A DNA stretch of 52,169 nucleotides. It comes from an uncultured Dokdonia sp. (GTDB lineage Bacteria > Bacteroidota > Bacteroidia > Flavobacteriales > Flavobacteriaceae). Position numbers and translations under genes: made by a program. The notes beneath the pieces were generated by a model that saw only the letters and a program-made list of their open reading frames with translations, made no database searches and was not told where the DNA came from. Where the stretch lies: positions 1 to 52,169 of the forward strand of contig NZ_CALEMI010000041.1 in NCBI RefSeq assembly GCF_937910895.1, written 5' to 3'. The stretch's first letter is position 1; every line of letters begins with the position of its first letter. Shown in pieces: positions 31,419 to 39,338 of the stretch.

Positions 31419-32672
31419 TTAAGCGTCAATTTTTTTAAATAGCACACAAGCATTATGACCTCCAAAACCGAAGGTATTACTCATGGCAACATTGATTTCT
31501 TTAGGTTGTGCCTCATTTAAGGTAAGATTAAATGAAGAATCAATATGTTCATCTACAACACTATGGTTAATGGTAGGAGGCACCATGCTATACTTCATAG
31601 CAAGAATAGAAGCAATGGCTTCTATAGCCCCAGCAGCACCTAGTAGATGCCCTGTCATAGATTTTGTAGAATTGATATTAATATTCTTTGCGTGATCTCC
31701 AAAAACTTTAGATATCGCTTTCAATTCAGCAACATCTCCTAGGGGAGTAGACGTTCCATGCGTATTAATATGATCTACATCTTCTGGTTTCATTCCAGCG
31801 TCATTAAGACAATTATGCATGACTCTTTCTACACCAATTCCATCTGGATGAGGCGCCGTCATATGATATGCATCACTAGACATACCTCCACCTATAACTT
31901 CTGCATAGATATGAGCTCCTCTAGCTTTTGCATGCTCGTACTCTTCTAGTATTAATGCACCAGCACCTTCTCCTAAAACAAATCCATCACGGGTTGCATC
32001 AAATGGTCTTGAGGCTGTTTGTGGGTCTTCATTTCTAGTAGATAAGGCATGCATCGCATTAAATCCTCCCACACCTGCTTTTGTAACAGCAGCTTCACTA
32101 CCTCCTGTTACAATAATATCACAATGCCCTAAACGTATATAGTTCATAGCATCTATCATTGCGTTTGCAGAAGAAGCACAAGCAGAGACCGTTGTATAAT
32201 TAGGTCCCATAAAGCCATGCTTGATAGAGATATTACCAGGAGCAATATCTGCAATCATTTTAGGAATGAAAAAAGGATTAAATCTAGGAGTACCATCTCC
32301 TTCGGCAAAATTGATAACTTCATCTTGAAAAGTCTCTAGGCCACCTATTCCAGCACCCCAGATGACACCCACTCTGAATTTATCAACTTTTTCTAAGTCA
32401 ATACCAGCATCATTGATGGCTTCGTCTGAAGCCACCAATGCGTACTGGGCAAATCTGTCTAACTTTCTAGCTTCTTTACGGTCAAAATGGTCTAGAGCGT
32501 TAAAGTTTTTAAGTTCACAAGCAAATTTTGTCTTGAACTTTTCGGCATCAAAATAGGTAATAGGAGCACATCCACTTTTTCCTGAAGATAGTCCATCCCA
32601 GTATTCTTGAATATTATTTCCTATCGGTGTAAGTGCACCAAGTCCAGTAACTACTACTCGCTTTAACTCCAT
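31419..32672 (-). CDS. fabF: 3-oxoacyl-[ACP] synthase II
   Basis: Condenses malonyl-ACP with acyl-ACP in fatty acid elongation. The 417-aa protein has the start VVVTGLGALTPIG, the active-site Cys in TTVSACASSANAM near 165, and the two catalytic His regions NTHGTSTPLGD (about 304) and KSMTGHLLGAAGA (about 340), giving the Cys-His-His triad. The C-terminus is NTFGFGGHNACVLF. It follows acpP by 11 nt, the usual arrangement. Confidence 0.96.
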   Translation of the reverse strand: MELKRVVVTGLGALTPIGNNIQEYWDGLSSGKSGCAPITYFDAEKFKTKFACELKNFNALDHFDRKEARKLDRFAQYALVASDEAINDAGIDLEKVDKFRVGVIWGAGIGGLETFQDEVINFAEGDGTPRFNPFFIPKMIADIAPGNISIKHGFMGPNYTTVSACASSANAMIDAMNYIRLGHCDIIVTGGSEAAVTKAGVGGFNAMHALSTRNEDPQTASRPFDATRDGFVLGEGAGALILEEYEHAKARGAHIYAEVIGGGMSSDAYHMTAPHPDGIGVERVMHNCLNDAGMKPEDVDHINTHGTSTPLGDVAELKAISKVFGDHAKNININSTKSMTGHLLGAAGAIEAIASILAMKYSMVPPTINHSVVDEHIDSSFNLTLNEAQPKEINVAMSNTFGFGGHNACVLFKKIDA

Positions 32673-32683
32673 AAGTTTAAGAC

Positions 32684-32917
32684 TTATTTTGCGTCCTCTA
32701 TATATGAAATTGCTTGACCTACCGTAGCAATATTTTCTGCTTGATCGTCCGGAATTTGAATATCAAATTCTTTTTCAAACTCCATAATAAGTTCAACAGT
32801 GTCTAGTGAATCGGCACCCAAATCATTAGTGAAGCTAGCTTCGGTTACAACTTCGTTCTCATCTACGCCTAATTTGTCTACGATGATCGCCTTTACTCTT
32901 GATGCAATGTCTGACAT
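32684..32917 (-). CDS. acpP: Acyl carrier protein
   Basis: A 77-aa acidic helical protein that carries fatty acyl intermediates. The phosphopantetheine Ser lies in [15 protein letters not shown] (Ser near residue 38). Other typical parts are [16 protein letters not shown] and IQIPDDQAE. It heads the acpP-fabF-rnc unit. A 44-bp nested inverted repeat just upstream (32944-32987) is a candidate control site. Confidence 0.97.
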   Translation of the reverse strand: MSDIASRVKAIIVDKLGVDENEVVTEASFTNDLGADSLDTVELIMEFEKEFDIQIPDDQAENIATVGQAISYIEDAK

Positions 32918-32943
32918 AATTTCTAAATTTAATTTTTAATTAA

Positions 32944-32987
32944 GTGGCAAAAATAACAAACCTTTATGGTTTGAACACTATTGCCAC
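32944..32987. promoter_or_regulatory. Nested inverted repeat between acpP and purN
   Basis: Outer arms GTGGCAA (32944-32950) and TTGCCAC (32981-32987), inner arms CAAACC (32957-32962) and GGTTTG (32968-32973), all with nearly the same centre. Minus-strand TATTTTTG boxes at 32955-32948 and 32994-32987 overlap the outer arms. It could be an operator for acpP-fabF (or purN) or a leader hairpin. Confidence 0.55.
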
Positions 32988-33096
32988 AAAAATATGAAGG
33001 TAATTTACGCAAATATTAAATAATTTCTCTAATAAAAACCTCCAAATTGTTAATAATAATCGTTTGTTTTGCACATTATAACAGGATCATAAATAT

Positions 33097-33690
33097 ATGA
33101 AACGTATTGTAATTTTTGCTTCGGGCAACGGTACAAATGCCCAGCGTATTATCGATCATTTTAAGGGTAGTACGGATGCTCAAGTTGTGCAGGTGCTCAG
33201 TAACAACAAGGATGCCAAAGTTTTAGAGCGAGCAAATAAGAGTCAGATAAGTGCTATTAGCTTCAATAGAACTGCACTCTATTATACAGATCATATTGCA
33301 CATCTTTTGCAAGTAATCCAACCTGATTTAATTGTATTGGCAGGGTTTTTATGGCTCTTTCCAGAAAAAATAATTAATTTATTTCCTGACCAAATTATAA
33401 ATATTCATCCAGCATTATTACCTGATTTTGGTGGAAAAGGGATGTATGGAAAGCATGTACATGAGGCAGTGTACGCTTTCGCGAAAGCGCATAAAGAACA
33501 AAAAACCTACACAGGGATTACTATACATAAGGTGACACCAGAATATGATAAGGGGATGTATGTTTTTCAAGAAAAAGTAGAAGTAACGCAAGAAGATACC
33601 CCAGAAACGATAGCACAGAAAGTACATAAACTAGAATATGAGTACTTTCCCGTTGTGATTGAGAAACTGTTGTTTGATACTAAATTATGA
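33097..33690 (+). CDS. purN: Phosphoribosylglycinamide formyltransferase
   Basis: Transfers a formyl group from 10-formyl-THF to GAR in purine synthesis. The 197-aa protein begins RIVIFASGNGTNAQRIIDHF (substrate-binding loop) and has the catalytic stretch NIHPALLPDFGGKGMYG (Asn and His near 106-108) and the folate-loop Asp in TPEYDKGMYVF. A palindrome copy is read in frame as VYAFAKAH near residue 128, in a surface loop that is shorter in the E. coli enzyme; it adds about seven residues there. It is divergent from acpP. Confidence 0.94.
   Translation: MKRIVIFASGNGTNAQRIIDHFKGSTDAQVVQVLSNNKDAKVLERANKSQISAISFNRTALYYTDHIAHLLQVIQPDLIVLAGFLWLFPEKIINLFPDQIINIHPALLPDFGGKGMYGKHVHEAVYAFAKAHKEQKTYTGITIHKVTPEYDKGMYVFQEKVEVTQEDTPETIAQKVHKLEYEYFPVVIEKLLFDTKL
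33474..33489. repeat. Iterated palindrome copy 9 (inside purN)
   Basis: Exact CGCTTTCGCGAAAGCG preceded by TA; coding in the AFAKA frame. Confidence 0.9.
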
Positions 33691-33693
33691 TGA

Positions 33694-33738
33694 GATTTCC
33701 GCCTTCGCGGAAATGAAAAGATACCGCCTGCGCGGGCA
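33694..33738. repeat. Two REP-like hairpins before the RNase H gene
   Basis: ATTTCCGCCTTCGCGGAAAT (33694-33713) and CCGCCTGCGCGGGC (about 33724-33737) lie side by side between purN and the RNase H start at 33744. They belong to the same group as 2796-2814, which also directly precedes a start codon. Confidence 0.55.
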
Positions 33739-33743
33739 GCACC

Positions 33744-34382
33744 ATGAGTAAGAAAAAAGAAAAATTTTATGTAGTCTGGCAAGGCAAGAAACCAGGTATT
33801 TATCTTACTTGGAAAGATTGTAAGGCGATGATAGATGGATATGCAGGAGCGCAGTATAAATCTTTCTCTACGTTTGCAGAGGCAAAAATAGCTTATAATA
33901 AAGACTATGCAGATGTAAAAGGATCTTCTAAAAAAAAGAAAGTGCTTACTACTCAAGAAAAGGAAAAATATGGAGAACCTAACTTATATTCTATAGCTGT
34001 AGATGCAGCAAGTTCTGGAAATCCAGGAGTGATGGAGTATAGAGGTGTAGATACCCAAACAGTAAAACAACTTTTTCATCAAGGTCCTTTTAAGCAAGGC
34101 ACTAATAATATAGGAGAGTTTTTAGCATTGGTCCACGGGCTTGCATATCTCAAGAAAATAGGAAGCGATCGTATTATTTATTCTGATTCACGTATTGCAA
34201 TAGGATGGGTAAAAAAGAAAGCCTGTAATACAAAGCTTCAAGAAACGTCCCGAAATAAGGATGTGTATGATCTTATACGTCGAGCCGAAAAGTGGCTTAA
34301 AACAAATACGTACACAACTCCTATTGTAAAATGGGAAACAAAGGCGTGGGGAGAGATCCCTGCAGATTTTGGAAGAAAGTAG
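33744..34382 (+). CDS. Viroplasmin-domain ribonuclease H
   Basis: A 212-aa protein with an N-terminal viroplasmin (RNase H1 N-terminal, hybrid-binding) domain, FYVVWQGKKPGIYLTWKDCK ... YKSFSTFAEAKIAY, and a C-terminal RNase HI domain. The carboxylates are in IAVDAASSGNPG (Asp), NNIGEFLALVHG (Glu), YSDSRIAIGWV (Asp) and near the end IPADFGRK (Asp). It should remove RNA from RNA-DNA hybrids. The layout is typical for RNase H of Bacteroidota. Its leader holds two REP-like hairpins. Confidence 0.92.
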   Translation: MSKKKEKFYVVWQGKKPGIYLTWKDCKAMIDGYAGAQYKSFSTFAEAKIAYNKDYADVKGSSKKKKVLTTQEKEKYGEPNLYSIAVDAASSGNPGVMEYRGVDTQTVKQLFHQGPFKQGTNNIGEFLALVHGLAYLKKIGSDRIIYSDSRIAIGWVKKKACNTKLQETSRNKDVYDLIRRAEKWLKTNTYTTPIVKWETKAWGEIPADFGRK

Positions 34383-34493
34383 TTTTTTAAAGGATATTAA
34401 TGCTGTAAGTTTTTTTGGTTTTTTCTACTAATGCCAACGATGAAAATACAATTATGAGAATGACACAACAAATTTCTTTTTCAGAAATAAAAG

Positions 34494-34530
34494 GACTCAA
34501 AATTGAGACTCGATTTTGAGTCTTTTCTTT
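34494..34530 (+). terminator. Terminator before the PfkB kinase gene
   Basis: GACTCAAAAT pairs with ATTTTGAGTC around nine bases, followed by a T-rich run. Confidence 0.8.
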
Positions 34531-34543
34531 TTTTTAAAAACGA

Positions 34544-34551
34544 TATCTTTG
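34544..34551 (+). promoter_or_regulatory. Promoter -7 box of the PfkB kinase gene
   Basis: TATCTTTG fits TAnnTTTG; the ATG is 13 nt further on, so the leader would be only about 7 nt. Confidence 0.5.
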
Positions 34552-34563
34552 CAAAAAAAATAG

Positions 34564-35487
34564 ATGAGTAAATTAGTTATTGTTGGGACGTGCGCATTTG
34601 ATGCTATCGAAACTCCTTTTGGTAAAACAGATAAAATTTTAGGTGGTGCTGCTACATATATAGGTCTTGCTGCCTCTCAATTTAAAGTAGACTCATCTAT
34701 CGTATCTATAGTAGGAGAGGATTTTCCTCAAGAATATTTAGACTTGTTGACAAGTAGAAATATTAATGTAGAAGGACTCGAAATAGTAAAGGGAGGAAAA
34801 ACCTTTTTCTGGAGTGGTAAATATCACAATGATATGAACACACGCGATACCCTTGCAACAGAATTAAATACACTAGCAGATTTTAATCCAAAGGTGCCTC
34901 CTGCATATCAAGATGCAGAGATTGTGATGTTAGGTAATTTACAGCCTACCGTACAATTGAGTGTAATAGAGCAGATGAGTGATCCTAAGTTGGTTATTCT
35001 AGACACGATGAATTTCTGGATGGATATTGCACTAGAGGAACTTATGACCACACTAAAAAAAGTTGATGTCATTACTATAAATGATGAAGAAGCCCGTCAA
35101 TTAAGTGGGGAATACTCATTAGTCGCTGCAGCAAGAAAAATACACGAGATGGGACCTCAGTATGTAGTAATTAAAAAAGGAGAACACGGCGCATTACTTT
35201 TTCATAATGATGAAATCTTTTTTGCACCTGCGTTACCACTAGAAGAAGTTTTTGATCCAACGGGAGCTGGAGATACCTTTGCTGGTGGATTTGCAGGGTT
35301 TTTAGCAAGCAGTAGAGACATCACGTTTGAAAATATGAAACAGGCACTGATTTATGGATCTTGCCTTGCTTCATTTACCGTCGAAAAATTTGGAACAGAA
35401 CGGCTGGAAAACGTAACTGCCGAAGAAATAAGAAAACGCTTGCAAGAGTTTAAACAACTTACGCAGTTTGAAATAGAACTTAATTAA
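34564..35487 (+). CDS. PfkB-family sugar kinase
   Basis: A 307-aa ribokinase-like enzyme. It has the N-terminal LVIVGTCAFDAIETPFG, GGAATYIGLAASQF (substrate GG motif), VITINDEEARQLSG, and the ATP and catalytic-base motif FDPTGAGDTFAGGFAGFL near residue 235-250. It phosphorylates a sugar or nucleoside that cannot be named from sequence. It lies 61 nt upstream of a phosphoribosyl-amidotransferase, suggesting a role in ribose or nucleoside supply. The two are probably co-transcribed. Confidence 0.9.
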   Translation: MSKLVIVGTCAFDAIETPFGKTDKILGGAATYIGLAASQFKVDSSIVSIVGEDFPQEYLDLLTSRNINVEGLEIVKGGKTFFWSGKYHNDMNTRDTLATELNTLADFNPKVPPAYQDAEIVMLGNLQPTVQLSVIEQMSDPKLVILDTMNFWMDIALEELMTTLKKVDVITINDEEARQLSGEYSLVAAARKIHEMGPQYVVIKKGEHGALLFHNDEIFFAPALPLEEVFDPTGAGDTFAGGFAGFLASSRDITFENMKQALIYGSCLASFTVEKFGTERLENVTAEEIRKRLQEFKQLTQFEIELN

Positions 35488-35548
35488 TATAAATACGCTC
35501 CAAAATTTGGGGCGTATTTGCTTTTACGATAAAGTAAAGTAACCTACT

Positions 35549-37447
35549 ATGAGTGACGCAATAAAGCATGAATGTGGAATCGCCCTTATACGATTAAAAA
35601 AACCACTTACATTTTATAAAGAGAAGTATGGCACTGCTTTTTATGGAGTAAATAAAATGTATCTAATGATGGAAAAACAGCATAACCGTGGTCAAGACGG
35701 TGCTGGATTTGCAAGTATTAAATTAGATATGGCACCTGGAGAACGTTATATTTCTAGACAGCGCTCTACGGCTCAACAACCAATACAGGATATTTTTGCA
35801 CAAATCAATGGTCGAATTAATGAAGTAATGACCGAAAACCCCGATCGAAAAGATGATGTTGAGTGGCAAAAAAGAAATGTTCCCTATGTAGGAGAAGTTC
35901 TTTTAGGACACGTACGATACGGAACCTTTGGTAAAAACAGCGTGGAGAGTGTACATCCTTTTTTAAGACAAAATAACTGGATGCACCGTAACCTTATTGT
36001 TGCGGGTAATTTTAATATGACCAATGTAAGTACGCTTTTTAATAAACTTGTTTCATTAGGACAACACCCCAAAGAGCAGGCAGATACGATCACTGTCATG
36101 GAAAAAATAGGACATTTTCTAGATGATGAGGTAGCAAAATTGTACAAGAAATTAAAAAAAGAAGGATATAATAAGCAACAAGCTTCTCCTCAAATTGCTG
36201 AACGTCTTAAGGTTGAAAAAATCTTAAAAAGAGCTTCCAAAGATTGGGACGGAGGCTATGCGATGGTAGGTCTTTTAGGTCACGGAGATGCCTTTGTATT
36301 AAGAGATCCAGCAGGTATTCGCCCAGTATATTATTATGAAGATGATGAGGTTGCGGTTGTTGCTAGTGAGCGCCCTGTAATTCAAACAGCCTTTAATGTT
36401 GATTTTGAAAGGGTAAAAGAACTAGATCCAGGTAGTGCACTTATTGTAAAGAAAAATGGACACCTAAGCATTGAAAAAGTAATAAAACCGCTTACGCGAA
36501 AAGCATGCTCGTTTGAACGTATTTATTTTTCAAGAGGTAGTGATGCTGAGATTTATAGAGAACGTAAATTGTTAGGAAGATTATTAATGCCAGAGGTACT
36601 TAAAAGTATAGATCATGATACCAAAAATACAGTATTCAGCTTTATACCAAACACGGCTGAAACCTCTTTTTATGGACTTGTAGAAGCAGCACAAGATGAG
36701 CTAAACAAACAAAAAGGGGCAGAAATACTAGCATCAAAAGAAAATCTAGATCAAGAATCCATAGAACGTATCCTTTCGCGAAAGCTAAGAACAGAAAAAA
36801 TAGCGATAAAAGATGCAAAACTCAGAACGTTTATAACAGAAGACAGCAGTCGTGACGATCTGGTTGCTCACGTATATGATGTTACGTATGGGGTTATTCA
36901 ACCTGAAGATAAACTTGTTATTATAGACGATAGTATTGTACGCGGCACAACACTTAAAAAGAGTATTATAAAAATGATGGCGCGCCTTAATCCTAAAAAG
37001 ATTGTTGTTGTTTCATCTGCACCACAAATACGGTATCCAGATTGCTACGGTATTGATATGGCAAAACTAGAGGATTTTATAGCTTTTAGAGCCGCGATAG
37101 CACTTCTTAAAGAAAATGGGAAAGAGAATGTTATTACTGAAGTGTATGAAAAGTGTAAAACACAAATAAATTTTAAAGATAAAAATGTTCAAAATTTTGT
37201 AAAAGAGATTTATGAGCCCTTTACAGATAAAGAAATCTCTTTAAAAATTTCAGAATTATTAAGTGACGAAACAGTAAAACCAGAAGTCGAAATTATTTAC
37301 CAAACAGTAGAAAACCTCCATAAAGCATGTCCTAAAAATTTAGGAGATTGGTATTTTACGGGTAATTATCCAACAAACGGAGGAAACCGTGTTGTCAACC
37401 GTGCTTTTATAAACTATATGGAAGGAAATAGTGCTAGAGCCTATTAG
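35549..37447 (+). CDS. Amidophosphoribosyltransferase-like protein, long form
   Basis: A 632-aa class II glutamine amidotransferase joined to a phosphoribosyltransferase, as in PurF. The nucleophile Cys is at residue 9 (MSDAIKHECGIALI), implying removal of an eight-residue propeptide. NRGQDGAGFASI and HVRYGTFGKNSVESVHPF fit the glutaminase domain; VIIDDSIVRGTTLKKSI (about 459-475) is the PRPP-binding loop and RYPDCYGIDM follows. It is longer than typical PurF (about 470-510) with inserted helical segments and a C-terminal extra part ending NRAFINYMEGNSARAY. A palindrome core is read as LSRKL near residue 410, in one insert. I leave the symbol blank because a canonical purF may lie elsewhere. 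Confidence 0.88.
   Translation: MSDAIKHECGIALIRLKKPLTFYKEKYGTAFYGVNKMYLMMEKQHNRGQDGAGFASIKLDMAPGERYISRQRSTAQQPIQDIFAQINGRINEVMTENPDRKDDVEWQKRNVPYVGEVLLGHVRYGTFGKNSVESVHPFLRQNNWMHRNLIVAGNFNMTNVSTLFNKLVSLGQHPKEQADTITVMEKIGHFLDDEVAKLYKKLKKEGYNKQQASPQIAERLKVEKILKRASKDWDGGYAMVGLLGHGDAFVLRDPAGIRPVYYYEDDEVAVVASERPVIQTAFNVDFERVKELDPGSALIVKKNGHLSIEKVIKPLTRKACSFERIYFSRGSDAEIYRERKLLGRLLMPEVLKSIDHDTKNTVFSFIPNTAETSFYGLVEAAQDELNKQKGAEILASKENLDQESIERILSRKLRTEKIAIKDAKLRTFITEDSSRDDLVAHVYDVTYGVIQPEDKLVIIDDSIVRGTTLKKSIIKMMARLNPKKIVVVSSAPQIRYPDCYGIDMAKLEDFIAFRAAIALLKENGKENVITEVYEKCKTQINFKDKNVQNFVKEIYEPFTDKEISLKISELLSDETVKPEVEIIYQTVENLHKACPKNLGDWYFTGNYPTNGGNRVVNRAFINYMEGNSARAY
36771..36786. repeat. Iterated palindrome copy 10 (core only)
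   Basis: The 12-bp core CTTTCGCGAAAG (36773-36784) is intact; the outer bases have diverged (three mismatches in 16). Read in the LSRK frame within the amidophosphoribosyltransferase gene. Confidence 0.8.
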
Positions 37448-37483
37448 ATTGATCATAAGTAAATCACAAATCATACATTTTTT

Positions 37484-37520
37484 GTGTAGTTGGTCTAAAA
37501 ATCGTGTAGTTGGTCTAAAA
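37484..37520. repeat. Tandem pair of GTGTAGTTGGTCTAAAA
   Basis: The 17-bp word occurs at 37484-37500 and again at 37504-37520, period 20 bp, in the gap after the amidophosphoribosyltransferase gene. Confidence 0.75.
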
Positions 37521-37600
37521 GATGTTGCTCGGTTGTAAATCAGTGCTATATTAGCAAAGCCATAGCATAAGTAGGTTAAGTTCATGGTAGATTTGGGGCA

Positions 37601-37628
37601 AAAAAAGGTGGAACTTTCCGCCTTTTTT
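37601..37628 (+). terminator. Terminator before the CNNM gene
   Basis: AAAAAAGGTGGAA and TTCCGCCTTTTTTT pair with one wobble around CT, ending in a T run. Confidence 0.75.
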
Positions 37629-37729
37629 TATGCGCTAAAGTCAAATGTTTCAAAGAAGCAATCCAGCCAGGTTTCATCGAGTAAGTTCGCTACAATTTCT
37701 ATACCTTTACACAAACAGCTTATTAAACT

Positions 37730-38821
37730 ATGAGTCAACTCTTTTTCTGGGCAACCGTTTCTATTTTCTTTTCTTTTTTGTGCTCTATATTGGAAGCAGT
37801 ACTATTAAGCATATCTCCTACATTCATTAATATTAAAAAGAATGAAGGAAAAGGATATGCGTCACGACTTGAAGAATTAAAAAAGGATGTAGATAAGCCT
37901 CTTATTGCCATACTTACCTTAAATACATTAGCACATACTGTAGGCGCGATGATGGTAGGGAAAGTCGCTGCCGATTTGTATCCTAATTTTGAATTTTTAA
38001 GCATCAATTTTGTAGGATTTGTTTCTGGAATCATGACATTTCTTATACTTGTAGCCTCAGAGATCATACCCAAAACGATAGGAGCAACCTACTGGAAACA
38101 GCTAGCAAACTTTACTGCAAAAGCACTTAGGGTGCTTATTTTTCCACTTAAGTGGACAGGGATTCTTTGGTTGTTACAACGCACGACAAAACTTGTTGGA
38201 GGTAAAGGACATGGTGCAAGTATTTTAAGTAGAGAAGACTTTACTGCTATGGCTCAAATGGCTAGTGAAGAAGGTGTTTTTGAAGAATCAGAGAGTAAGA
38301 TTTTAACGAATTTACTTTCGTTTAAAGATGTGCTTACAAAAGATGTCATGACGCCACGTACAGTCATGAAAACAGCTTCATCTAAAATGACAGTAAGTGA
38401 ATTTTTTAAAGAGAACCAAGAATTACGCTTTTCCAGAATCCCAGTTTACGATAAAAACATAGATGATATTACAGGAATTGTTTTAAAAAATGAAGTCTAT
38501 AGAGAAATGGCACTTGATAATCATCAAAAAACACTAGAAGAGTTACAACGCCCAATTATAATTACAAATCGTGATTTACCTATTCCAGATCTTTTTGAAG
38601 AACTTATCTCTACAAAAAATCATATTACATTGGTGGTTGATGAATACGGAAGTACAAGAGGTTTGGTCACCATGGAAGATGTTATTGAAACGTTATTAGG
38701 ACTTGAGATTATGGATGAAAGTGACCGTGTAGCAGATTTACAGACACTAGCTAGAAAAAATTGGGAAAAAAGAGCAAAAGAGCTAGGGTTATTCGATGAA
38801 AATACATTATCAGATGACTAA
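37730..38821 (+). CDS. CNNM/CorC-family membrane protein with CBS pair
   Basis: A 363-aa protein with an N-terminal DUF21 (CNNM) membrane domain of about four helices (FFSFLCSILEAVLLSISP, TLNTLAHTVGAMMVG, ILVASEIIPKTIGATYW) and a cytosolic CBS pair (VMTPRTVMKTASSKMTV ... RFSRIPVYDKN; NHITLVVDEYGSTRGLVTME). The family handles Mg2+ or Co2+ efflux or homeostasis; related GldE proteins in this phylum support gliding. The C-terminal CorC-type domain is missing or very short, as the protein stops soon after the second CBS. It overlaps the next gene by 8 nt. Confidence 0.9.
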   Translation: MSQLFFWATVSIFFSFLCSILEAVLLSISPTFINIKKNEGKGYASRLEELKKDVDKPLIAILTLNTLAHTVGAMMVGKVAADLYPNFEFLSINFVGFVSGIMTFLILVASEIIPKTIGATYWKQLANFTAKALRVLIFPLKWTGILWLLQRTTKLVGGKGHGASILSREDFTAMAQMASEEGVFEESESKILTNLLSFKDVLTKDVMTPRTVMKTASSKMTVSEFFKENQELRFSRIPVYDKNIDDITGIVLKNEVYREMALDNHQKTLEELQRPIIITNRDLPIPDLFEELISTKNHITLVVDEYGSTRGLVTMEDVIETLLGLEIMDESDRVADLQTLARKNWEKRAKELGLFDENTLSDD

Positions 38822-39332
38822 AACACTATTTGTATTACTTTCTTTAGTAATGACCGTTATGCATGGACAACAAGACAATGCAAAAGATGCTTTTCTTGAA
38901 AAATGGAATAACTCTAGAGACTATTTAATTGCTATTGCAGAGGCAATGCCAGAAGATAAGTATTTTTATGCTCCAACAGAAAGAGAGATGAATTTTGGAG
39001 CCCAACTCCTACACATGAGAGGTAATATGCTTTGGTTAGGAAACACCTATTTTTCTTCAAAGGCATTTGATAGGAAATCACTTTCTCAAAACATACCATT
39101 GGGCAAACAAGAGATCATTAATGCGTTAAGAAAATCTTTTGATGAAGTATATAGACTTGTAGATAAAACCCCTTTAGAAGAGTTAAAAACAACAGTAAGC
39201 TTTTTTGCAGGACCTAAATCTAAACTTCAAATATTAAATTTACTTCAGGATCATCTTACACACCATAGAGGACAAGTTGTCGTATATCTTAATCTAAATA
39301 ATATCGTACCCCCAGACTACAGTGGTTGGTAA
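38814..39332 (+). CDS. Exported DinB-family protein
   Basis: The start at 38814 (MTKTLFVLLSLVMTVMHGQ) provides a signal peptide; the first 6 codons of the longer frame do not. The mature part is a DinB four-helix bundle: DYLIAIAEAMPEDKYFYAPT, LLHMRGNMLWLGN and HLTHHRGQVVVYLN. The His residues in the first and third helices are the usual metal ligands. DinB-like proteins are often thiol transferases or of unknown role in the cytosol; this one should be periplasmic. It overlaps the CNNM gene end by 8 nt, so it is in the same operon. It converges on the hybrid kinase gene. Confidence 0.87.
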   Translation: MTKTLFVLLSLVMTVMHGQQDNAKDAFLEKWNNSRDYLIAIAEAMPEDKYFYAPTEREMNFGAQLLHMRGNMLWLGNTYFSSKAFDRKSLSQNIPLGKQEIINALRKSFDEVYRLVDKTPLEELKTTVSFFAGPKSKLQILNLLQDHLTHHRGQVVVYLNLNNIVPPDYSGW

Positions 39333-39338
39333 GTAAAT

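Noticed and set aside
34454-34519. 21-codon frame before the PfkB gene
   Set aside because: It overlaps the terminator stem and has no supporting feature.
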